A stretch of 64,000 nt of DNA from positions 82,673 to 146,672 of the forward strand of contig NZ_LMNU01000007.1 in NCBI RefSeq assembly GCF_001423085.1, given 5' to 3'. Positions 16,181 to 26,964 of the stretch are shown here, piece by piece (the stretch's first letter is position 1; each line of letters starts with the position of its first letter). A model generated the notes under the pieces. That model saw only the letters and a program-made list of their open reading frames with translations. It had not been told where the DNA came from and ran no database searches. The translations under genes were made by a program, and so were the position numbers. This DNA comes from Methylobacterium sp. Leaf125 (GTDB lineage Bacteria > Pseudomonadota > Alphaproteobacteria > Rhizobiales > Beijerinckiaceae).

Positions 16181-16753
16181 TCAGGGGGTTCTGGGGGGCT
16201 TGGCCGCGGCGGCGCGGGCCGGCCGGACCGGCTTGGCGGCCGCCGCCGGATCCTCGATCGCGAGGGCGCCGCTCGCGTCGTCGAGCACCGGGATCAGGTC
16301 GAGGCTGAGGGCCGAGCGCGCGCCGCTCCCGTCCCCGCGCCCCGAGGTCGGTGCCGGGGCGGCGGGGCCCGAGCCGCGCGCGTCGCGGCTCGGAACGGGC
16401 TCGGCCCCGGCTCCCGCCGCCGCGACCGGCCCCCTGGCAGGCGCACGGGGGGGCACCGGGGGCTCGGCCGCGGCCCGCGCGACCGGCTCGGCGGCCCAGA
16501 CCCGGGCGACGGCGGGCGCTTCGTCCATGACCGGGGAGGGAGCCTTCACCGTGAAAACCAGCAGGATGGGCAGGCCGAGGCCGGCCACCAGGGCGAGGCC
16601 CGCGATCGCCCCCGAGCGCATGCCGCGCAGGATCGGATGCGGCGCGGCCTCGGACACCGAGCGCAGCGGTCCGATCCGGTGCCGGGGCGTGCGGCGCCAC
16701 CGCCGGTGAGGGGCAGGGCGGCGGGACAGGCCTACGGAAGAGTCCACGCCCAT
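16181..16753 (-). CDS. Ala/Pro-rich membrane-anchored protein, hypothetical
   Basis: 190 aa read from ATG 16753. A basic N-terminal segment of about 45 residues is followed by one transmembrane helix (GAIAGLALVAGLGLPILLVF) and then a low-complexity Ala/Pro/Gly-rich region to the C-terminus, suggesting a bitopic protein with a disordered periplasmic part. It lies downstream of pgl on the same strand. GC-rich DNA here leaves open frames on both strands; the helix and the charged start favour this one. Confidence 0.5.
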   Translation of the reverse strand: MGVDSSVGLSRRPAPHRRWRRTPRHRIGPLRSVSEAAPHPILRGMRSGAIAGLALVAGLGLPILLVFTVKAPSPVMDEAPAVARVWAAEPVARAAAEPPVPPRAPARGPVAAAGAGAEPVPSRDARGSGPAAPAPTSGRGDGSGARSALSLDLIPVLDDASGALAIEDPAAAAKPVRPARAAAAKPPRTP

Positions 16754-16879
16754 GACACAGCGTTGCGAGACCGGGACATTCCGGCAATCCAAAAATGTTC
16801 GCCTACCGATACCGACAAATCAACATCTTTTATCAGTGAAGCGTCGGCCGGGACCGACGAAACTTTGCCATCGTGCAGA

Positions 16880-17608
16880 TCAGGCCCCTGCCGCCGCCTG
16901 GTCGACCAGCCAGACCAGGCGGCCAACACTGCGCAGATGGCGGGCGGGCAGGTCCTCGCCGCGCGCGAGTCGGCGTAAGGGTTCCTGCTTCCCGGCGCCC
17001 GTCACGAGGACCAGGGTCTCGCGGGCCGAGGCGAGGGCCGGAAAGGTGAGGGTGATGCGCGGCACGAAGGGGGCGAGCCCCGCCTCCGGCACCGGCGCCG
17101 TCCAGGCGTGCCGCTCCGCCAGGGCTGGCTTGCCGGGGAACAGGGAGGCCGTGTGCCCGTCCTCGCCGAGGCCCAGGAGGACGAGGTCGAACAGGGGCCG
17201 GGCGGGATCGAGGACGGCAGCGCCGTAGAACGCCCGCAGGGTCTCGGCATAGGCGCGCGCGCCCTCCTCCGGGGTTCCGCCCGTGTCCATCCCGTGCAGG
17301 TGGCCCTCCGGGATCGGCGCATCGCCGAAGGCCTCGCGGGCCATGCGGACATTGCTCGCCGCATCCGTCCACGGCACCATCCGGTCGTCGCCGAAGAACC
17401 AGTGCAGGCGCTCCCAGGGCAGCCGCGCCCGGTAATCCGGGCCGCTCAGCCGGGCGTAGAGGCGCTTGGGCGTCGCGCCGCCGGAGAGGCAGACCGCGAT
17501 GGCCGGCCGCGGCGCCGAATCGCAGAGGGCCACGAGGCGTTCGGCGGCGGCCCCCGCCACCGCGTCGGCATCGGGCAGGATCTCAGCGGCCTCGGGCAGG
17601 GGGATCAT
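16880..17608 (-). CDS. pgl: 6-phosphogluconolactonase
   Basis: DevB-type lactonase of 242 aa that opens 6-phosphogluconolactone in the oxidative pentose phosphate pathway. The start of the family core (CLSGGATPKRLYARL), the motif HWFFGDDRMVPWTDAASN and the active-site stretch LLGLGEDGHTASLFPG are all present. It follows gnd by 73 bases on the same strand, consistent with co-transcription. A glucose-6-phosphate dehydrogenase gene, the usual third partner, is not in the window. Confidence 0.93.
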   Translation of the reverse strand: MIPLPEAAEILPDADAVAGAAAERLVALCDSAPRPAIAVCLSGGATPKRLYARLSGPDYRARLPWERLHWFFGDDRMVPWTDAASNVRMAREAFGDAPIPEGHLHGMDTGGTPEEGARAYAETLRAFYGAAVLDPARPLFDLVLLGLGEDGHTASLFPGKPALAERHAWTAPVPEAGLAPFVPRITLTFPALASARETLVLVTGAGKQEPLRRLARGEDLPARHLRSVGRLVWLVDQAAAGA

Positions 17609-17681
17609 CGGCGCGGGACCTCGGTGGGGGCGGGACGCGACCGGGGACGGGCCGCCGGACGCGGGGGCGACCGCCGCGGGG

Positions 17682-18656
17682 TTATTTCGGTTCCTGGTGG
17701 CCGCCGAAGCCCTTGCGCATGGCCGAGAGCAGCTTGTCGGCGTAGCTCGCCTCCTCGCGGGAGCGGAAGCGCGCGTAGAGGGCGGCCGAGAGCACGTTGG
17801 CCGGCACGGATTCCTCGATGGCGGCGTTCAGGGTCCAGCGTCCCTCGCCGGAATCGGCGACGAAGCCGGAGAAGTCCTCCAGGTGCTCGTCCTGGGCCAG
17901 GGCCCCGGCGGTGAGGTCGAGGAGCCAGGACGAGACCACGCTGCCGCGGCGCCAGACCTCGGCGATGTCGCCGATGTTCAGCTGGAAGCGCTGGGCCTCG
18001 GGCAGGTCCTCGGAATCGGCGTGCCGGAGGATGTCGAAGCCCTCGGCATAGGCCTGCATCAGGCCGTACTCGATGCCGTTATGGACCATCTTGACGAAGT
18101 GGCCGGCCCCGCTCGGGCCGGCATGGATGTAGCCGGCCTCCGCCCGCGGGTCGCGGCCCTCCCGGCCCGGGGTCTTCGGGATGGTGCCGAGGCCGGGCGC
18201 CAGGGTCCGGAAGATCGGGTCGAGGCGCTCCAGGGCGGCGCTGTCGCCGCCGATCATCATGCAGTAGCCGCGCTCCAGGCCCCAGACGCCCCCGGAGGTG
18301 CCGACGTCGACGTAGTGGATGCCGGCGCCCTTCAGCGCGGCGGCGCGGCGGATGTCGTCCTTGTAGAAGGAGTTGCCGCCGTCGATGATGACGTCGTCCC
18401 GGGCCATCAGGCCCCCGAGGGTCGTCACCGTGGCCTCGGTGATGGCGCCCGCCGGGAGCATCACCCAGGCGGCGCGGGGCGCGCTCAGCTTGGCAACGAA
18501 GTCCTTCAGGCTGTCGGCCCCCGTGGCGCCCTCCGCCACCAGGGCGGCGACCGCCTCCGGGTTCTGGTCGAAGACCACCGCCTGGTGCCCGTCCCGCAGG
18601 AGCCGGCGGACGATGTTGCCGCCCATCCGGCCGAGGCCGATCATGCCGAGTTGCAT
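17682..18656 (-). CDS. gnd: 6-phosphogluconate dehydrogenase, short (YqeC/GntZ-like) type
   Basis: Decarboxylating dehydrogenase of 324 aa, the shorter class that often uses NAD+. The N-terminal dinucleotide motif [14 protein letters not shown], the substrate motif [19 protein letters not shown] and the catalytic region [16 protein letters not shown] are intact. It yields ribulose 5-phosphate and CO2 from the product of Pgl, its downstream neighbour. ATG 18656 follows GGGAGACACGG. Confidence 0.93.
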   Translation of the reverse strand: MQLGMIGLGRMGGNIVRRLLRDGHQAVVFDQNPEAVAALVAEGATGADSLKDFVAKLSAPRAAWVMLPAGAITEATVTTLGGLMARDDVIIDGGNSFYKDDIRRAAALKGAGIHYVDVGTSGGVWGLERGYCMMIGGDSAALERLDPIFRTLAPGLGTIPKTPGREGRDPRAEAGYIHAGPSGAGHFVKMVHNGIEYGLMQAYAEGFDILRHADSEDLPEAQRFQLNIGDIAEVWRRGSVVSSWLLDLTAGALAQDEHLEDFSGFVADSGEGRWTLNAAIEESVPANVLSAALYARFRSREEASYADKLLSAMRKGFGGHQEPK

Positions 18657-18823
18657 CCGTGTCTCCCGTGCCCGCGAAGAGCCGCCGGACTCGCGTCCGG
18701 CCGTCGCACGCTCCCTCGCGCGAAGGGCTATCGCATTTGGCCTGCCAGGGCGAGGCGGCGGTCCGGCCGCCGCCCCTGCGTCCGGCGCGCGGGTCACCCC
18801 CTTGCCGGACGCCGTCGCCGCCC

Positions 18824-21157
18824 TCAGGCGGAGGTCGGCCCGACGCCGGGCTCGGCCAGGACCGGGCTGGTGCCGATCTCGGCCGCCTGCGCCTCGACCA
18901 CGGCGGCGGCCGTGACGTTGACGATGCCGCGGGCGGTCACCGAGGGCGACAGGATGTGGGCGGGCTTGGCCGGGCCGATGAGCAGGGGCCCGACGGGCAG
19001 GGCGTCGGCCAGCACCTTGGCGAACTGGAAGGCGATGTTGGCCGCATCCAGGTTCGGCAGGATCAGCACGTTGGCCGCCCCCTTCAGGCGCGAGGCCGGC
19101 ATCACCCGGTCGCGGATCAGCTCCGACAGGGCGGAATCGGCCTGCATCTCGCCGTCGACCTCGAGGTCGGACCGGCGCTCGCGGATCAGGCCCAGGGCGG
19201 TGCGCATCTTCACCGCCGAGCGCGAATCCGACTGGCCGAAATCCGAGTGGCTGAGGAGCGCGATCTTCGGGGTCAGGCCGAAGCGGCTGACGTGCTCGGC
19301 GCAGGCCACGGCCACGTCCGCGATCTCCTCCGCGCTGGGATCCGGCCGCACGTGGGTGTCGGCGAGGAAGTAGGCGCCCTCCTTGGTGACGATCAGGCTC
19401 ATGGCGGCGAAGTCGAGCACGCCCGGCGCGAGGCCGATCACGTCGCGGATCACCCGCAGGCGGGTCTCGAAGCGGCCCTCGAGGCCGCAGATCAGCGCGT
19501 CCGCCTCGCCGCGGCGCACCGCGATGGCGCCGATCACCGTGTTGTTGGTGCGCACCAGGGTGCGGGCGGCGTCCGGCGTGATGCCGCGCCGCCCGGCGGC
19601 CTCCAGGTAGGTGGCGACGTAGTCGCGGTAGCGCGGATCGTCCTCGGGATCGATGAGGTCGAAGTCGACGCCCTGCTTGAGGGAAAGGCCGAAGCGCTTG
19701 ATCCGGGTCTCGATCACCCGGGGCCGGCCGACGAGGATCGGCCGCGCGACCTTGTCCTCGCAGATCGCCTGGGCGGCGCGCAGCACGCGCTCGTCCTCGC
19801 CCTCGGTGTAGATGACCCGCTTGGGGTTCTCCTTCGCCTTGGAGAAGATCGGCTTCATGATGAAGCCCGAGCGGTGGACGAAGCGGTCGAGGCTGTCGGT
19901 ATAGGCCTGGACGTTCTCCAGGGGCCGCCCGGCGACGCCCGAATCCATCGCGGCCTGGGCCACGGCGGGGGCGATGCGCAGGATCAGGCGCGGGTCGAAC
20001 GGGCTCGGGATCAGCGAGCGCGGGCCGAAGGGCCGGGCCTCGCCGCCATAGGCGCGGGCGACCACGTCGGAGGGCGTCTCGCGGGCCAAAGCCGCGATCG
20101 CCTTCACGGCGGCCTGCTTCATCTCCTCGTTGATCGAGGTGGCGCCGACGTCGAGGGCGCCCCGGAAGATGTAGGGGAAGCACAGGACGTTGTTGACCTG
20201 GTTCGGGAAGTCCGAGCGCCCGGTGCAGATCATCGCGTCCGGGCGCTTCTCCTGCGCGAGGTCCGGCATGATCTCGGGGTAGGGGTTGGCCAGCGCCATG
20301 ATCAGCGGCTTGTCGGCCATCTTCTCCAGGTATTCGGGCTTCAGCACGCCGCCGGCCGAGAGGCCGATGAAGACGTCGGCGCCGGGGATCACCTCGGCGA
20401 GGGTCCGGGCCTGCGTCTCCTGGGCGTAGACGTCCTTCCAGCGGTCCATCAGCTCGGGCCGGCCCTTGTAGACCACGCCCTTGATGTCGGTGACGGTGAT
20501 GTTCTCGACCCGGGCGCCCAGCGACACCAGGAGGTTGAGGCAGGCCAGAGCGGCCGCACCGGCGCCCGAGGTGACGATGCGGACGTCGCCGAGCTGCTTG
20601 CCGGCGAGTTCCAGGCCGTTGAGGACGGCGGCCGCCACGATGATCGCGGTGCCGTGCTGGTCGTCGTGGAAGACCGGGATGTTCATCCGGGCCCGGCACT
20701 GCTCCTCGACCTCGAAGCACTCCGGCGCCTTGATGTCCTCGAGGTTGATGCCGCCGAAGGTCGGCTCCAGGGCGCAGACCACGTCGACGAGCTTGCCGAC
20801 GTCGTTCTGGGCCACCTCGATGTCGAACACGTCGATGCCGGCGAACTTCTTGAACAGGACGGCCTTGCCCTCCATCACCGGCTTGGAGGCGAGCGGCCCG
20901 ATATCGCCGAGGCCGAGCACGGCCGTACCGTTGGTGAGCACCGCGACGAGGTTCTGGCGGATGGTGAGGGTGGCGGCCTCCTGCGGATCCTCGTGGATCG
21001 CCATGCAGGCGGCGGCGACGCCGGGCGAGTAGGCGAGCGCCAGGTCGCGCTGGTTGCCGAGGGGCTTGGTCGCCTGGATCTCCAGTTTCCCGGGCCGTGG
21101 CAGTCGGTGATAGACGAGCGCTCCCGACTTGAGATCGTCGGACATATTGTCGCCCAT
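18824..21157 (-). CDS. maeB: NADP-dependent malic enzyme fused to a phosphotransacetylase-like domain
   Basis: 777 aa. The N-terminal part (to about residue 430) is the malic enzyme, converting malate to pyruvate and CO2: [23 protein letters not shown] and the Rossmann region [19 protein letters not shown] are clear. The C-terminal 330 residues are the phosphate acetyl/butyryl transferase-like domain, normally regulatory in this MaeB class. ATG 21157 follows AGGAGG at 7 bases. Transcribed alone. Confidence 0.94.
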   Translation of the reverse strand: MGDNMSDDLKSGALVYHRLPRPGKLEIQATKPLGNQRDLALAYSPGVAAACMAIHEDPQEAATLTIRQNLVAVLTNGTAVLGLGDIGPLASKPVMEGKAVLFKKFAGIDVFDIEVAQNDVGKLVDVVCALEPTFGGINLEDIKAPECFEVEEQCRARMNIPVFHDDQHGTAIIVAAAVLNGLELAGKQLGDVRIVTSGAGAAALACLNLLVSLGARVENITVTDIKGVVYKGRPELMDRWKDVYAQETQARTLAEVIPGADVFIGLSAGGVLKPEYLEKMADKPLIMALANPYPEIMPDLAQEKRPDAMICTGRSDFPNQVNNVLCFPYIFRGALDVGATSINEEMKQAAVKAIAALARETPSDVVARAYGGEARPFGPRSLIPSPFDPRLILRIAPAVAQAAMDSGVAGRPLENVQAYTDSLDRFVHRSGFIMKPIFSKAKENPKRVIYTEGEDERVLRAAQAICEDKVARPILVGRPRVIETRIKRFGLSLKQGVDFDLIDPEDDPRYRDYVATYLEAAGRRGITPDAARTLVRTNNTVIGAIAVRRGEADALICGLEGRFETRLRVIRDVIGLAPGVLDFAAMSLIVTKEGAYFLADTHVRPDPSAEEIADVAVACAEHVSRFGLTPKIALLSHSDFGQSDSRSAVKMRTALGLIRERRSDLEVDGEMQADSALSELIRDRVMPASRLKGAANVLILPNLDAANIAFQFAKVLADALPVGPLLIGPAKPAHILSPSVTARGIVNVTAAAVVEAQAAEIGTSPVLAEPGVGPTSA

Positions 21158-21541
21158 GGTCGTCCTCCTGAGGATTGCGCGCTGCCCCGGCGTCGGAGCG
21201 CGTCTCCCATCATCGGCGGGATCTTCGCTGGGGGCTCCTGTTGCACCGGCTGCCGGATGGGCGCAACCCGCGCGCGGAGACCCGGATCGACCGTGCCCGC
21301 CCGCCCTCCGGGCCGGTTTTCCCTTCGGCACAAACTCCTACGGCGGGGCATTCCTGTCGCGTCCGGACCGGGGGCCGACGCTGACGATTGGCGCATTTTG
21401 TTCCATCGTGCCGGGGATTGCGTTCCTGGCCGCCCCCGCGGCGGGGGTGGCGGGCGGCCCGGCGTTGCGGCCCCGCGCCGAATCCCGTACCCGCATGCGC
21501 TCCTGCTCCGCATGACCTGAACCGATCCAAGGCCCGCGACG
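21158..21541. other. 384-bp divergent intergenic region, no gene seen
   Basis: Lies between maeB (minus) and the DUF3297 gene (plus). I see no convincing ORF, hairpin or repeat, only GC-rich spacer that must hold both promoters. Confidence 0.5.
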
Positions 21542-21796
21542 ATGTCCGACACGCCCCCCGACCGCCTCGCTGTGAATCCCAACAGCCCGTACTACGACGA
21601 GAAGATCCTCGAGCGCGGCATCGGCATCCGCTTCAAGGGCGTCGAGAAGACCAATGTCGAGGAATACTGCGTCAGCGAGGGCTGGGTCCGCCTCTCGGCC
21701 GGCAAGACCCTGGACCGCGCCGGCAATCCGATGACGGTGAAGCTGAAGGGCCCCGTGGAGCCGTATTTTCGCGATGACGCGCCAGCCGAGGGCTGA
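21542..21796 (+). CDS. DUF3297 family protein
   Basis: Small cytosolic protein of 84 aa. The pattern HNPNSPYYDE-like start (NPNSPYYDEKILERGIGIRF), then VEEYCVSEGWVRL and TVKLKGPVEPYF, matches the short DUF3297 family common in proteobacteria. Function is unknown. The gene is complete and stands alone; its stop lies 3 bases before the end of a broken minus-strand gene. Confidence 0.8.
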   Translation: MSDTPPDRLAVNPNSPYYDEKILERGIGIRFKGVEKTNVEEYCVSEGWVRLSAGKTLDRAGNPMTVKLKGPVEPYFRDDAPAEG

Positions 21797-21799
21797 GCC

Positions 21800-22417
21800 T
21801 CAGGCCGACGCGTCCTCCGGCGGGACCGGCGTCGGCCCCCGGTAGGGCTGGATCTCGGTGCCGCGGATGCTGTCCGCCTCCCGGCCGTGCAGGAGTGTCG
21901 CGAGCGCGGCCCGGTCGCCGGCCAGAAGCGGCGCGGACACGCGCCGGACCATCCGGCGGCGTTTCGCGCCCGTGCCGCATCCAGGTCGCCGCGAGCGATG
22001 CGGAAGATCAGGCGGGCTTCCGGCCCTTGCGGCACCTTGCGATCGGTGCCGTCGGTGTAGACCGCCCAGAATGCCGACGGAGCATCGATCGCTCGAAGCC
22101 GGGGAAGTGCACCCATTGCGATGACTGAGAGCGGGTTCTCGATCATCGCCGGGTCCGACCAGTCCCATGCCGCCACGCGGGACGATGCAGGTAGCCGGAA
22201 CAGCCGATGCTTGTCAGCAGATCGGGACCGGGCAGGAAGCTCTGCAACATCGTCCTTTGCGGCGTACAGACGTCCTCGTGCGAACTGCGGTCGGGACGCG
22301 CAGGGCCACGTGGCGGCCCGGACGAAGCCCGAAATAGGGGGACCCGATCTGCTTCAGGTCGTCATACGGCGCTGCCAGGGCCCCGAAAACCTGCTTGATC
22401 TGCCTGGCGTTCGTCAT
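21800..22417 (-). pseudogene. Hypothetical gene broken by two frameshifts
   Basis: A coherent protein of about 200 aa can be read from ATG 22417 only by changing frame twice. Segment one begins MTNARQIKQVFGALAAPYDD and runs to about 22285. Segment two (LYAAKDDVAELPARSR..., then WDWSDPAMIENPLSVIAMG...) runs to about 21955. Segment three (VRRVSAPLLAGDRAAL..., ending PPEDASA) stops at 21800. Each segment looks like ordinary protein and the other frames there do not. I do not recognise the family. Sequencing error could mimic this, but two events favour a decayed gene. Confidence 0.55.
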
Positions 22418-22781
22418 CGGGTCGGCCTTCTTTCATTCCCGATGATGCGTCGCGTGCCCGGGAAATGGAGGGCCACCATCCGTGCGATTCGGGTCGCACG
22501 CAGCGCTGCGAAGCCGCTCTCGCCGGCCCGCGTCCGGGGCAGATCGGGATCGTACGCCCGGGAGAGGAGAGGCCCGACGCGGAGCCGTCCGCGTTCGACT
22601 CTCAGGGCCGCGAGGTCACAGGGGCGTGTCGCGCGTTCCGCGCTCTGACGACCTGACAGGGATACAGGCGTGGGAGGTGGGCGTGGGACGTGGGCGGAGC
22701 TCCGGAGAGATCGAGCGACCGGCCCATTTCTCTCACGGAACCCCAAATATCTATCAATAAAAGCCTGTTCTAGCTCTATAT
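22418..22781. other. 364-bp region without a convincing gene
   Basis: GC-rich DNA with an open minus-strand frame that lacks protein-like character. A tandem array of GGCGTGGGA-GT units lies at 22668-22699. From about 22740 to 22785 the DNA becomes AT-rich (CAAATATCTATCAATAAAAG), which may be promoter or terminator sequence. Confidence 0.45.
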
Positions 22782-23111
22782 TCAGGCCTGGGATGGTCCG
22801 TTGGCACCCGTTTCGCGCTCCCGCTTCGCTCGCTCGCCGGCGAAATTCCGCACCGCCACGGCCACCGCCTCCGCCAGCGCCGTCTCGGAGGTCGGGTCGC
22901 GCAGGACGAGGCTGGTGATGGCGTCGGGGTGGTTCTTGCGCTGCTTTGCCGTGCGGGCGTGATTCGAGACCCGCAGGGCGAAGGCGCAGGCCTCGGGCTT
23001 GAGGTAGACGCTGTCGCCCCGGGTGTTGCGGGCCACCACCGCGAAGCCCTGCGCCGCGAGGCGTTCGACGGCGCGGGCCAGGGCCTCGGCGGGCCGGAGG
23101 ACGACGGTCAT
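22782..23111 (-). CDS. Hypothetical protein downstream of aspS
   Basis: 109 aa from ATG 23111. The N-terminal half (EALARAVERLAAQGFAVVAR, then YLKPEACAFALRVSNHARTA) looks like a small alpha/beta domain, and the C-terminus is rich in Arg, Lys and Glu. It follows aspS by 70 bases on the same strand and could be co-transcribed. Similar reading frames near aspS are, as far as I recall, seen in related genomes, but I cannot give a function. Confidence 0.65.
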   Translation of the reverse strand: MTVVLRPAEALARAVERLAAQGFAVVARNTRGDSVYLKPEACAFALRVSNHARTAKQRKNHPDAITSLVLRDPTSETALAEAVAVAVRNFAGERAKRERETGANGPSQA

Positions 23112-23181
23112 GCGCGCGGAGTCCCGTCGGCCCGAAGCCACGCGGCCGCCCCCGTGCGGGGAGGGCCCGGGCGCGGCCGCC

Positions 23182-24996
23182 TCAGGCGCCCTTCTCGGGC
23201 AGGTTGAGGCGGATGTGGAGCTCGCGCAGCTGCTTCGGCGTGGCCTCGGCGGGGGCGCCCATCATCAGGTCCTCGGCGCGCTGGTTCATGGGGAACAGCA
23301 CGACCTCGCGCAGGTTCTGCTCGCCGCAGAGCAGCATGACGATGCGGTCGATGCCCGGCGCGATGCCGCCGTGCGGCGGGGCGCCGAGCTTCAGGGCGTT
23401 GAGCATGCCGCCGAACTTCTCCTCCAGCACCTCGACGCCGTAGCCGGCGATGCCGAAGGCCTTCTCCATCACGTCGGGGCGATGGTTGCGGATCGCGCCC
23501 GAGGACAGCTCGGTGCCGTTGCAGACGATGTCGTACTGGAACGCCTTGATGTTCAGGATCGTCTCGGCATCCGCCGGGTCGAGGGCGAGGAACGCCTCGC
23601 GGTCGAAGTTCGGCATCGAGAACGGGTTGTGCGAGAAGTCGATCCGCTTCTCGTCCTCGTTCCACTCGTACATCGGGAAGTCGGTGATCCAGCAGAACGC
23701 GTATTGGTCCTTGTCGGACAGGCCGAGCTCGTCGCCGATGCGGATGCGGGCCTTGCCGGCGAGCGCCGCCGCCTTGGCCTCGGTCCCGGCGGAGAAGAAC
23801 ACCGCGTCGCCGGCCTTCGTGCCGGTCTTCTGCGCGATCAGGGCCTGGACCTCCGCCGGGATGAACTTGGCGATCGGACCCTTGCCGGTGAGCGTGCCGC
23901 CATCGTCCTCGAAGATGATGTAGCCGAGCCCCGGCGCGCCCTCGGCGCGGGCGAAGTCGTTGAGCTTGTCGAAGAACGAGCGGGACTGGGTCGCCGCCCC
24001 CGTGGCGGGGATGGCCCGGACCACGCCGCCGGACGCGATCACGCCCTTGAAGGCCTTGAAGGCGACGTCCTCGCGGGCGAACTCCGCCGTCACATCGGCG
24101 ATGATCAGCGGGTTGCGCAGGTCCGGCTTGTCGACGCCGTACTTCAGCATCGCCTCGGCATAGGGGATGCGCGGGAAGGTGCCGGTGACGCGCTTGCCCT
24201 CGGCGAATTCCTCGAAGACCGAGCGCAGGACCGGCTCCACCGCCTGGAACACGTCCTCCTGCGTGACGAAGCTCATCTCGATGTCGAGCTGGTAGAACTC
24301 GCCCGGCGAGCGGTCGGCGCGGGCATCCTCGTCGCGGAAGCAGGGCGCGATCTGGAAGTAGCGGTCGAAGCCCGCGATCATCGTCAGCTGCTTGAACTGC
24401 TGCGGGGCCTGCGGCAGCGCGTAGAACTTGCCCGGGTGGACGCGGGACGGAACGAGGTAGTCGCGCGCGCCTTCCGGCGAGGAGGCGGTGAGGATCGGGG
24501 TCTGGAACTCGAAGAAGCCGCCGTCCCGCATGCGCCGGCGCAGGCTGTCGATGATCGCGCCGCGCTTCATGATGTTGGCGTGCAGCTTCTCGCGCCGCAG
24601 GTCGAGGAAGCGGTACTTGAGGCGCGTCTCCTCCGGGTAGTCGAGGTCGCCGAAGACCGGCATCGGCAGCTCGCCCGCCGGGCCGAGCACCTCGAGGTCA
24701 TCGATGTAGACCTCCAGCGCGCCGGTGGGCAGGTCCGGGTTCTCGGTGCCGGCGGGGCGGGTGCGGACCCGGCCGTCGATGCGGATGACCCATTCCGAGC
24801 GCGCCGCGTTGGCGGCCTGGAAGGCCTTCGAATCCGAATCCACCACGCACTGGGTCAGGCCGTAATGGTCGCGCAGGTCGATGAACAGCACGCCGCCATG
24901 GTCGCGGATGCGGTGGCACCAGCCGGAGAGGCGGACGCTCTCGCCGACGTCGGACGGCCGGAGCGCCCCGCAGGTATGGGTCCGGTAACGGTGCAT
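23182..24996 (-). CDS. aspS: Aspartyl-tRNA synthetase
   Basis: Class II aminoacyl-tRNA synthetase of 604 aa, charging tRNA-Asp (and, in many alphaproteobacteria, tRNA-Asn). In order: N-terminal OB-fold anticodon domain ([20 protein letters not shown]), motif 2 region ([20 protein letters not shown]), the bacterial GAD insertion in the middle, and motif 3 ([13 protein letters not shown]). I take ATG 24996 ([10 protein letters not shown]), the usual family start; neither it nor ATG 25011 has a good ribosome site. The start lies inside a three-unit 15-bp tandem array. Confidence 0.95.
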   Translation of the reverse strand: MHRYRTHTCGALRPSDVGESVRLSGWCHRIRDHGGVLFIDLRDHYGLTQCVVDSDSKAFQAANAARSEWVIRIDGRVRTRPAGTENPDLPTGALEVYIDDLEVLGPAGELPMPVFGDLDYPEETRLKYRFLDLRREKLHANIMKRGAIIDSLRRRMRDGGFFEFQTPILTASSPEGARDYLVPSRVHPGKFYALPQAPQQFKQLTMIAGFDRYFQIAPCFRDEDARADRSPGEFYQLDIEMSFVTQEDVFQAVEPVLRSVFEEFAEGKRVTGTFPRIPYAEAMLKYGVDKPDLRNPLIIADVTAEFAREDVAFKAFKGVIASGGVVRAIPATGAATQSRSFFDKLNDFARAEGAPGLGYIIFEDDGGTLTGKGPIAKFIPAEVQALIAQKTGTKAGDAVFFSAGTEAKAAALAGKARIRIGDELGLSDKDQYAFCWITDFPMYEWNEDEKRIDFSHNPFSMPNFDREAFLALDPADAETILNIKAFQYDIVCNGTELSSGAIRNHRPDVMEKAFGIAGYGVEVLEEKFGGMLNALKLGAPPHGGIAPGIDRIVMLLCGEQNLREVVLFPMNQRAEDLMMGAPAEATPKQLRELHIRLNLPEKGA

Positions 24997-25035
24997 GACG
25001 GGCTGCTGCATAACGGGCTGACGGATCACGGGCTT
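24991..25035. repeat. Three 15-bp tandem units at the aspS start
   Basis: Units 24991-25005, 25006-25020 and 25021-25035 share CATGACGGGCTG-like sequence; on the minus strand they read as repeated CCCGTNATGCA and supply three in-frame start-like codons before the family start of AspRS. Confidence 0.8.
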
Positions 25036-25203
25036 TGGGGATTGAGCGGCGCACCATTCACGCGGGGGAGGTGAAGTCAAGGCGACGGGGGTGCGGGGGC
25101 GAGGCCGGACGCCCGCCCGAAGTCTGTCCGAGGTCCGCCGGAACGCGACGGAAATGGCCCCGAAACTCTTCCGGAATCGCCCGGCGATTCCCATATTAGT
25201 CTC

Positions 25204-25653
25204 ATGAATTCCAACGCTTTTTTCGATATTCTGCGGCAGGCCGCGGCGGAGGCGTCCGAGCCGGCCCGCGCCCCCGCCCCCGCGGCGCGCGAGGGGCAGG
25301 AGGGCCGATGGCGCGTCCTGCCCCTCGAGGGCACCTTCGAGATCGTCTACGAGGATTCGCGCGGGGCCTGGAGCACCCGGCGGGTCGAGGCGCGCGAGCT
25401 GAAGCTCGGGCCGGGCCGGACGCTGCTGGGCGGCATCGACCGGGGACGTGGCGGCTACCGCGGCTTTCGCGCCGACCGCATCCGTCGGCTCACCGACCCG
25501 GCCAGCGCCACGCGGATCGAGGCCGGCATCCTCGACTGGCTCCTCGCCCGGGCCGAGGCGCAGCGCCGGGAGCGCGCGGCCCAGATCCGGGCCCTGGCGT
25601 CGCGCCGGCGCGGGGCGAGCAGGCCGGATACGCCGCGCGACGCCGCCGCCTGA
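25204..25653 (+). CDS. WYL-like small protein, hypothetical
   Basis: 149 aa, divergent from aspS. Residues about 30-100 look like a WYL-type small beta barrel: a strand region [17 protein letters not shown] and the closing [11 protein letters not shown] typical of such domains. The first 25 residues and the C-terminal tail are Ala/Arg-rich. No helix-turn-helix is attached, unlike WYL regulators. The start at ATG 25204 has no clear ribosome site. It lies 80 bases upstream of rnd. Confidence 0.6.
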   Translation: MNSNAFFDILRQAAAEASEPARAPAPAAREGQEGRWRVLPLEGTFEIVYEDSRGAWSTRRVEARELKLGPGRTLLGGIDRGRGGYRGFRADRIRRLTDPASATRIEAGILDWLLARAEAQRRERAAQIRALASRRRGASRPDTPRDAAA

Positions 25654-25733
25654 CACTCCTCGGGCGCGCGAATTCTGGTGACCGGGTCCGGCGTCCCTCG
25701 CCTGAGGCGAGAACCTTCGGTATAGCCGATTCT

Positions 25734-26885
25734 ATGGATCTGATCGCCACCACTGCGGCCCTGGCCGAGGCCTGCACCCGCCTGTCCGCCCATCCCTTCG
25801 TGACCGTCGACACGGAGTTCATGCGCGAGACGACCTACTATCCCAAGCTCTGCCTCATCCAGATGGCGGCGCCCGACGGGACGGGCGTGCTCGTCGATCC
25901 CCTCTCCCCCGACCTCGACCTGGCGCCGTTCTTCGCCCTGATGGCCGACGAGGGCGTGGTGAAGGTGTTTCATTCCGCCCGCCAGGACCTGGAGATCATC
26001 TGGCTCCTCGGGGGCCTGCTGCCGCAGCCGTTCTTCGACACCCAGGTCGCCGCCATGGTCTGCGGCTACGGCGACTCGGTCTCCTACGAGCAGCTCGTCA
26101 ACGACGTGGCCAAGGCCAAGATCGACAAGTCCTCGCGCTTCACCGACTGGTCGCGCCGGCCGCTCTCGGACGCCCAGCTCAGCTACGCCCTCTCGGACGT
26201 CACCCACCTGGTGAAGGTCTACGAGGTGCTGGCCGGCAAGCTCCTCTCCACCGATCGCGGCGAGTGGCTCGACGAGGAGATGAGCGTGCTCACCTCGCCG
26301 GAAACCTACCGGGCCGATCCGGCCTCCGCCTGGCGCCGCCTGGCGGGGCGGATGCGCAAGCCCCGCGAAATCGCGGTGCTGATGGAGGTCGCCGCCTGGC
26401 GCGAGCGCGAGGCCCAGAACCGCAACGTGCCGCGCGGGCGCATCCTCAAGGACGAGGCGGTGATCGACGTGGCGACCTCCGCCCCGCGCAGCGTCGAGGC
26501 GCTGGGTCGCCTGCGCTCGATCCCCGCCGGCTTCGAGCGCTCGCGCACGGGCACCGACATCCTGGCGGCGGTGGAGCGGGGCTTCACCCGCGACCTCTCG
26601 GACATCGCGCTGCCCGAGCGCACCCGCAGCCGGGGCGGCAACGGGGCGCTGGTCGAGCTGCTCAAGGTCCTGCTGAAGGCCGTGTGCGAGACCGAGGGCG
26701 TCGCCCCGAAGATCATCGCCACCGTGGACGACCTCGAGGCCATCGCGGAGGACGACGCGGCCGACGTGCCCGTGCTGCACGGCTGGCGCCGAGCGCTGTT
26801 CGGCGAGAAGGCCCTGGCCCTCAAGAGCGGCCGCCTCGCCCTCTCGGCCGAGCGCGGCCGGGTGGTGGTGCGCGACCTGGCGTGA
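25734..26885 (+). CDS. rnd: Ribonuclease D
   Basis: 3'-5' exoribonuclease of 383 aa for tRNA and structured RNA trimming. The DEDDy residues are in [11 protein letters not shown] (Asp/Glu), [11 protein letters not shown] (Asp) and YALSDVTHL (Tyr, Asp); an HRDC-type helical domain follows from about residue 205. The length is typical of the alphaproteobacterial form. Its stop codon lies in the first unit of a 15-bp tandem array. Confidence 0.93.
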   Translation: MDLIATTAALAEACTRLSAHPFVTVDTEFMRETTYYPKLCLIQMAAPDGTGVLVDPLSPDLDLAPFFALMADEGVVKVFHSARQDLEIIWLLGGLLPQPFFDTQVAAMVCGYGDSVSYEQLVNDVAKAKIDKSSRFTDWSRRPLSDAQLSYALSDVTHLVKVYEVLAGKLLSTDRGEWLDEEMSVLTSPETYRADPASAWRRLAGRMRKPREIAVLMEVAAWREREAQNRNVPRGRILKDEAVIDVATSAPRSVEALGRLRSIPAGFERSRTGTDILAAVERGFTRDLSDIALPERTRSRGGNGALVELLKVLLKAVCETEGVAPKIIATVDDLEAIAEDDAADVPVLHGWRRALFGEKALALKSGRLALSAERGRVVVRDLA

Positions 26886-26926
26886 GTCAGTCCGGCGTGA
26901 GTCAGTCCGGCATGAGACCCTCCGGC
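26882..26926. repeat. Three 15-bp units at the rnd stop codon
   Basis: GTGAGTCAGTCCGGC is present twice without change (26882-26896, 26897-26911), then a diverged copy (26912-26926). The first unit includes the TGA stop of rnd, so TGA is repeated at the same phase. Confidence 0.9.
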
Positions 26927-26964
26927 GCGACGCCCCGCGGCGGAGGCCCGGTCGGGCGGCCGCC

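Noticed and set aside
22414..22746. Minus-strand open frame upstream of the double-frameshift pseudogene
   Set aside because: Arg/Pro-rich without hydrophobic core pattern, and a tandem array runs through it; looks non-coding.
23023..25074. Long plus-strand frame opposite aspS
   Set aside because: It is antisense to the complete AspRS gene and has no domain of its own.
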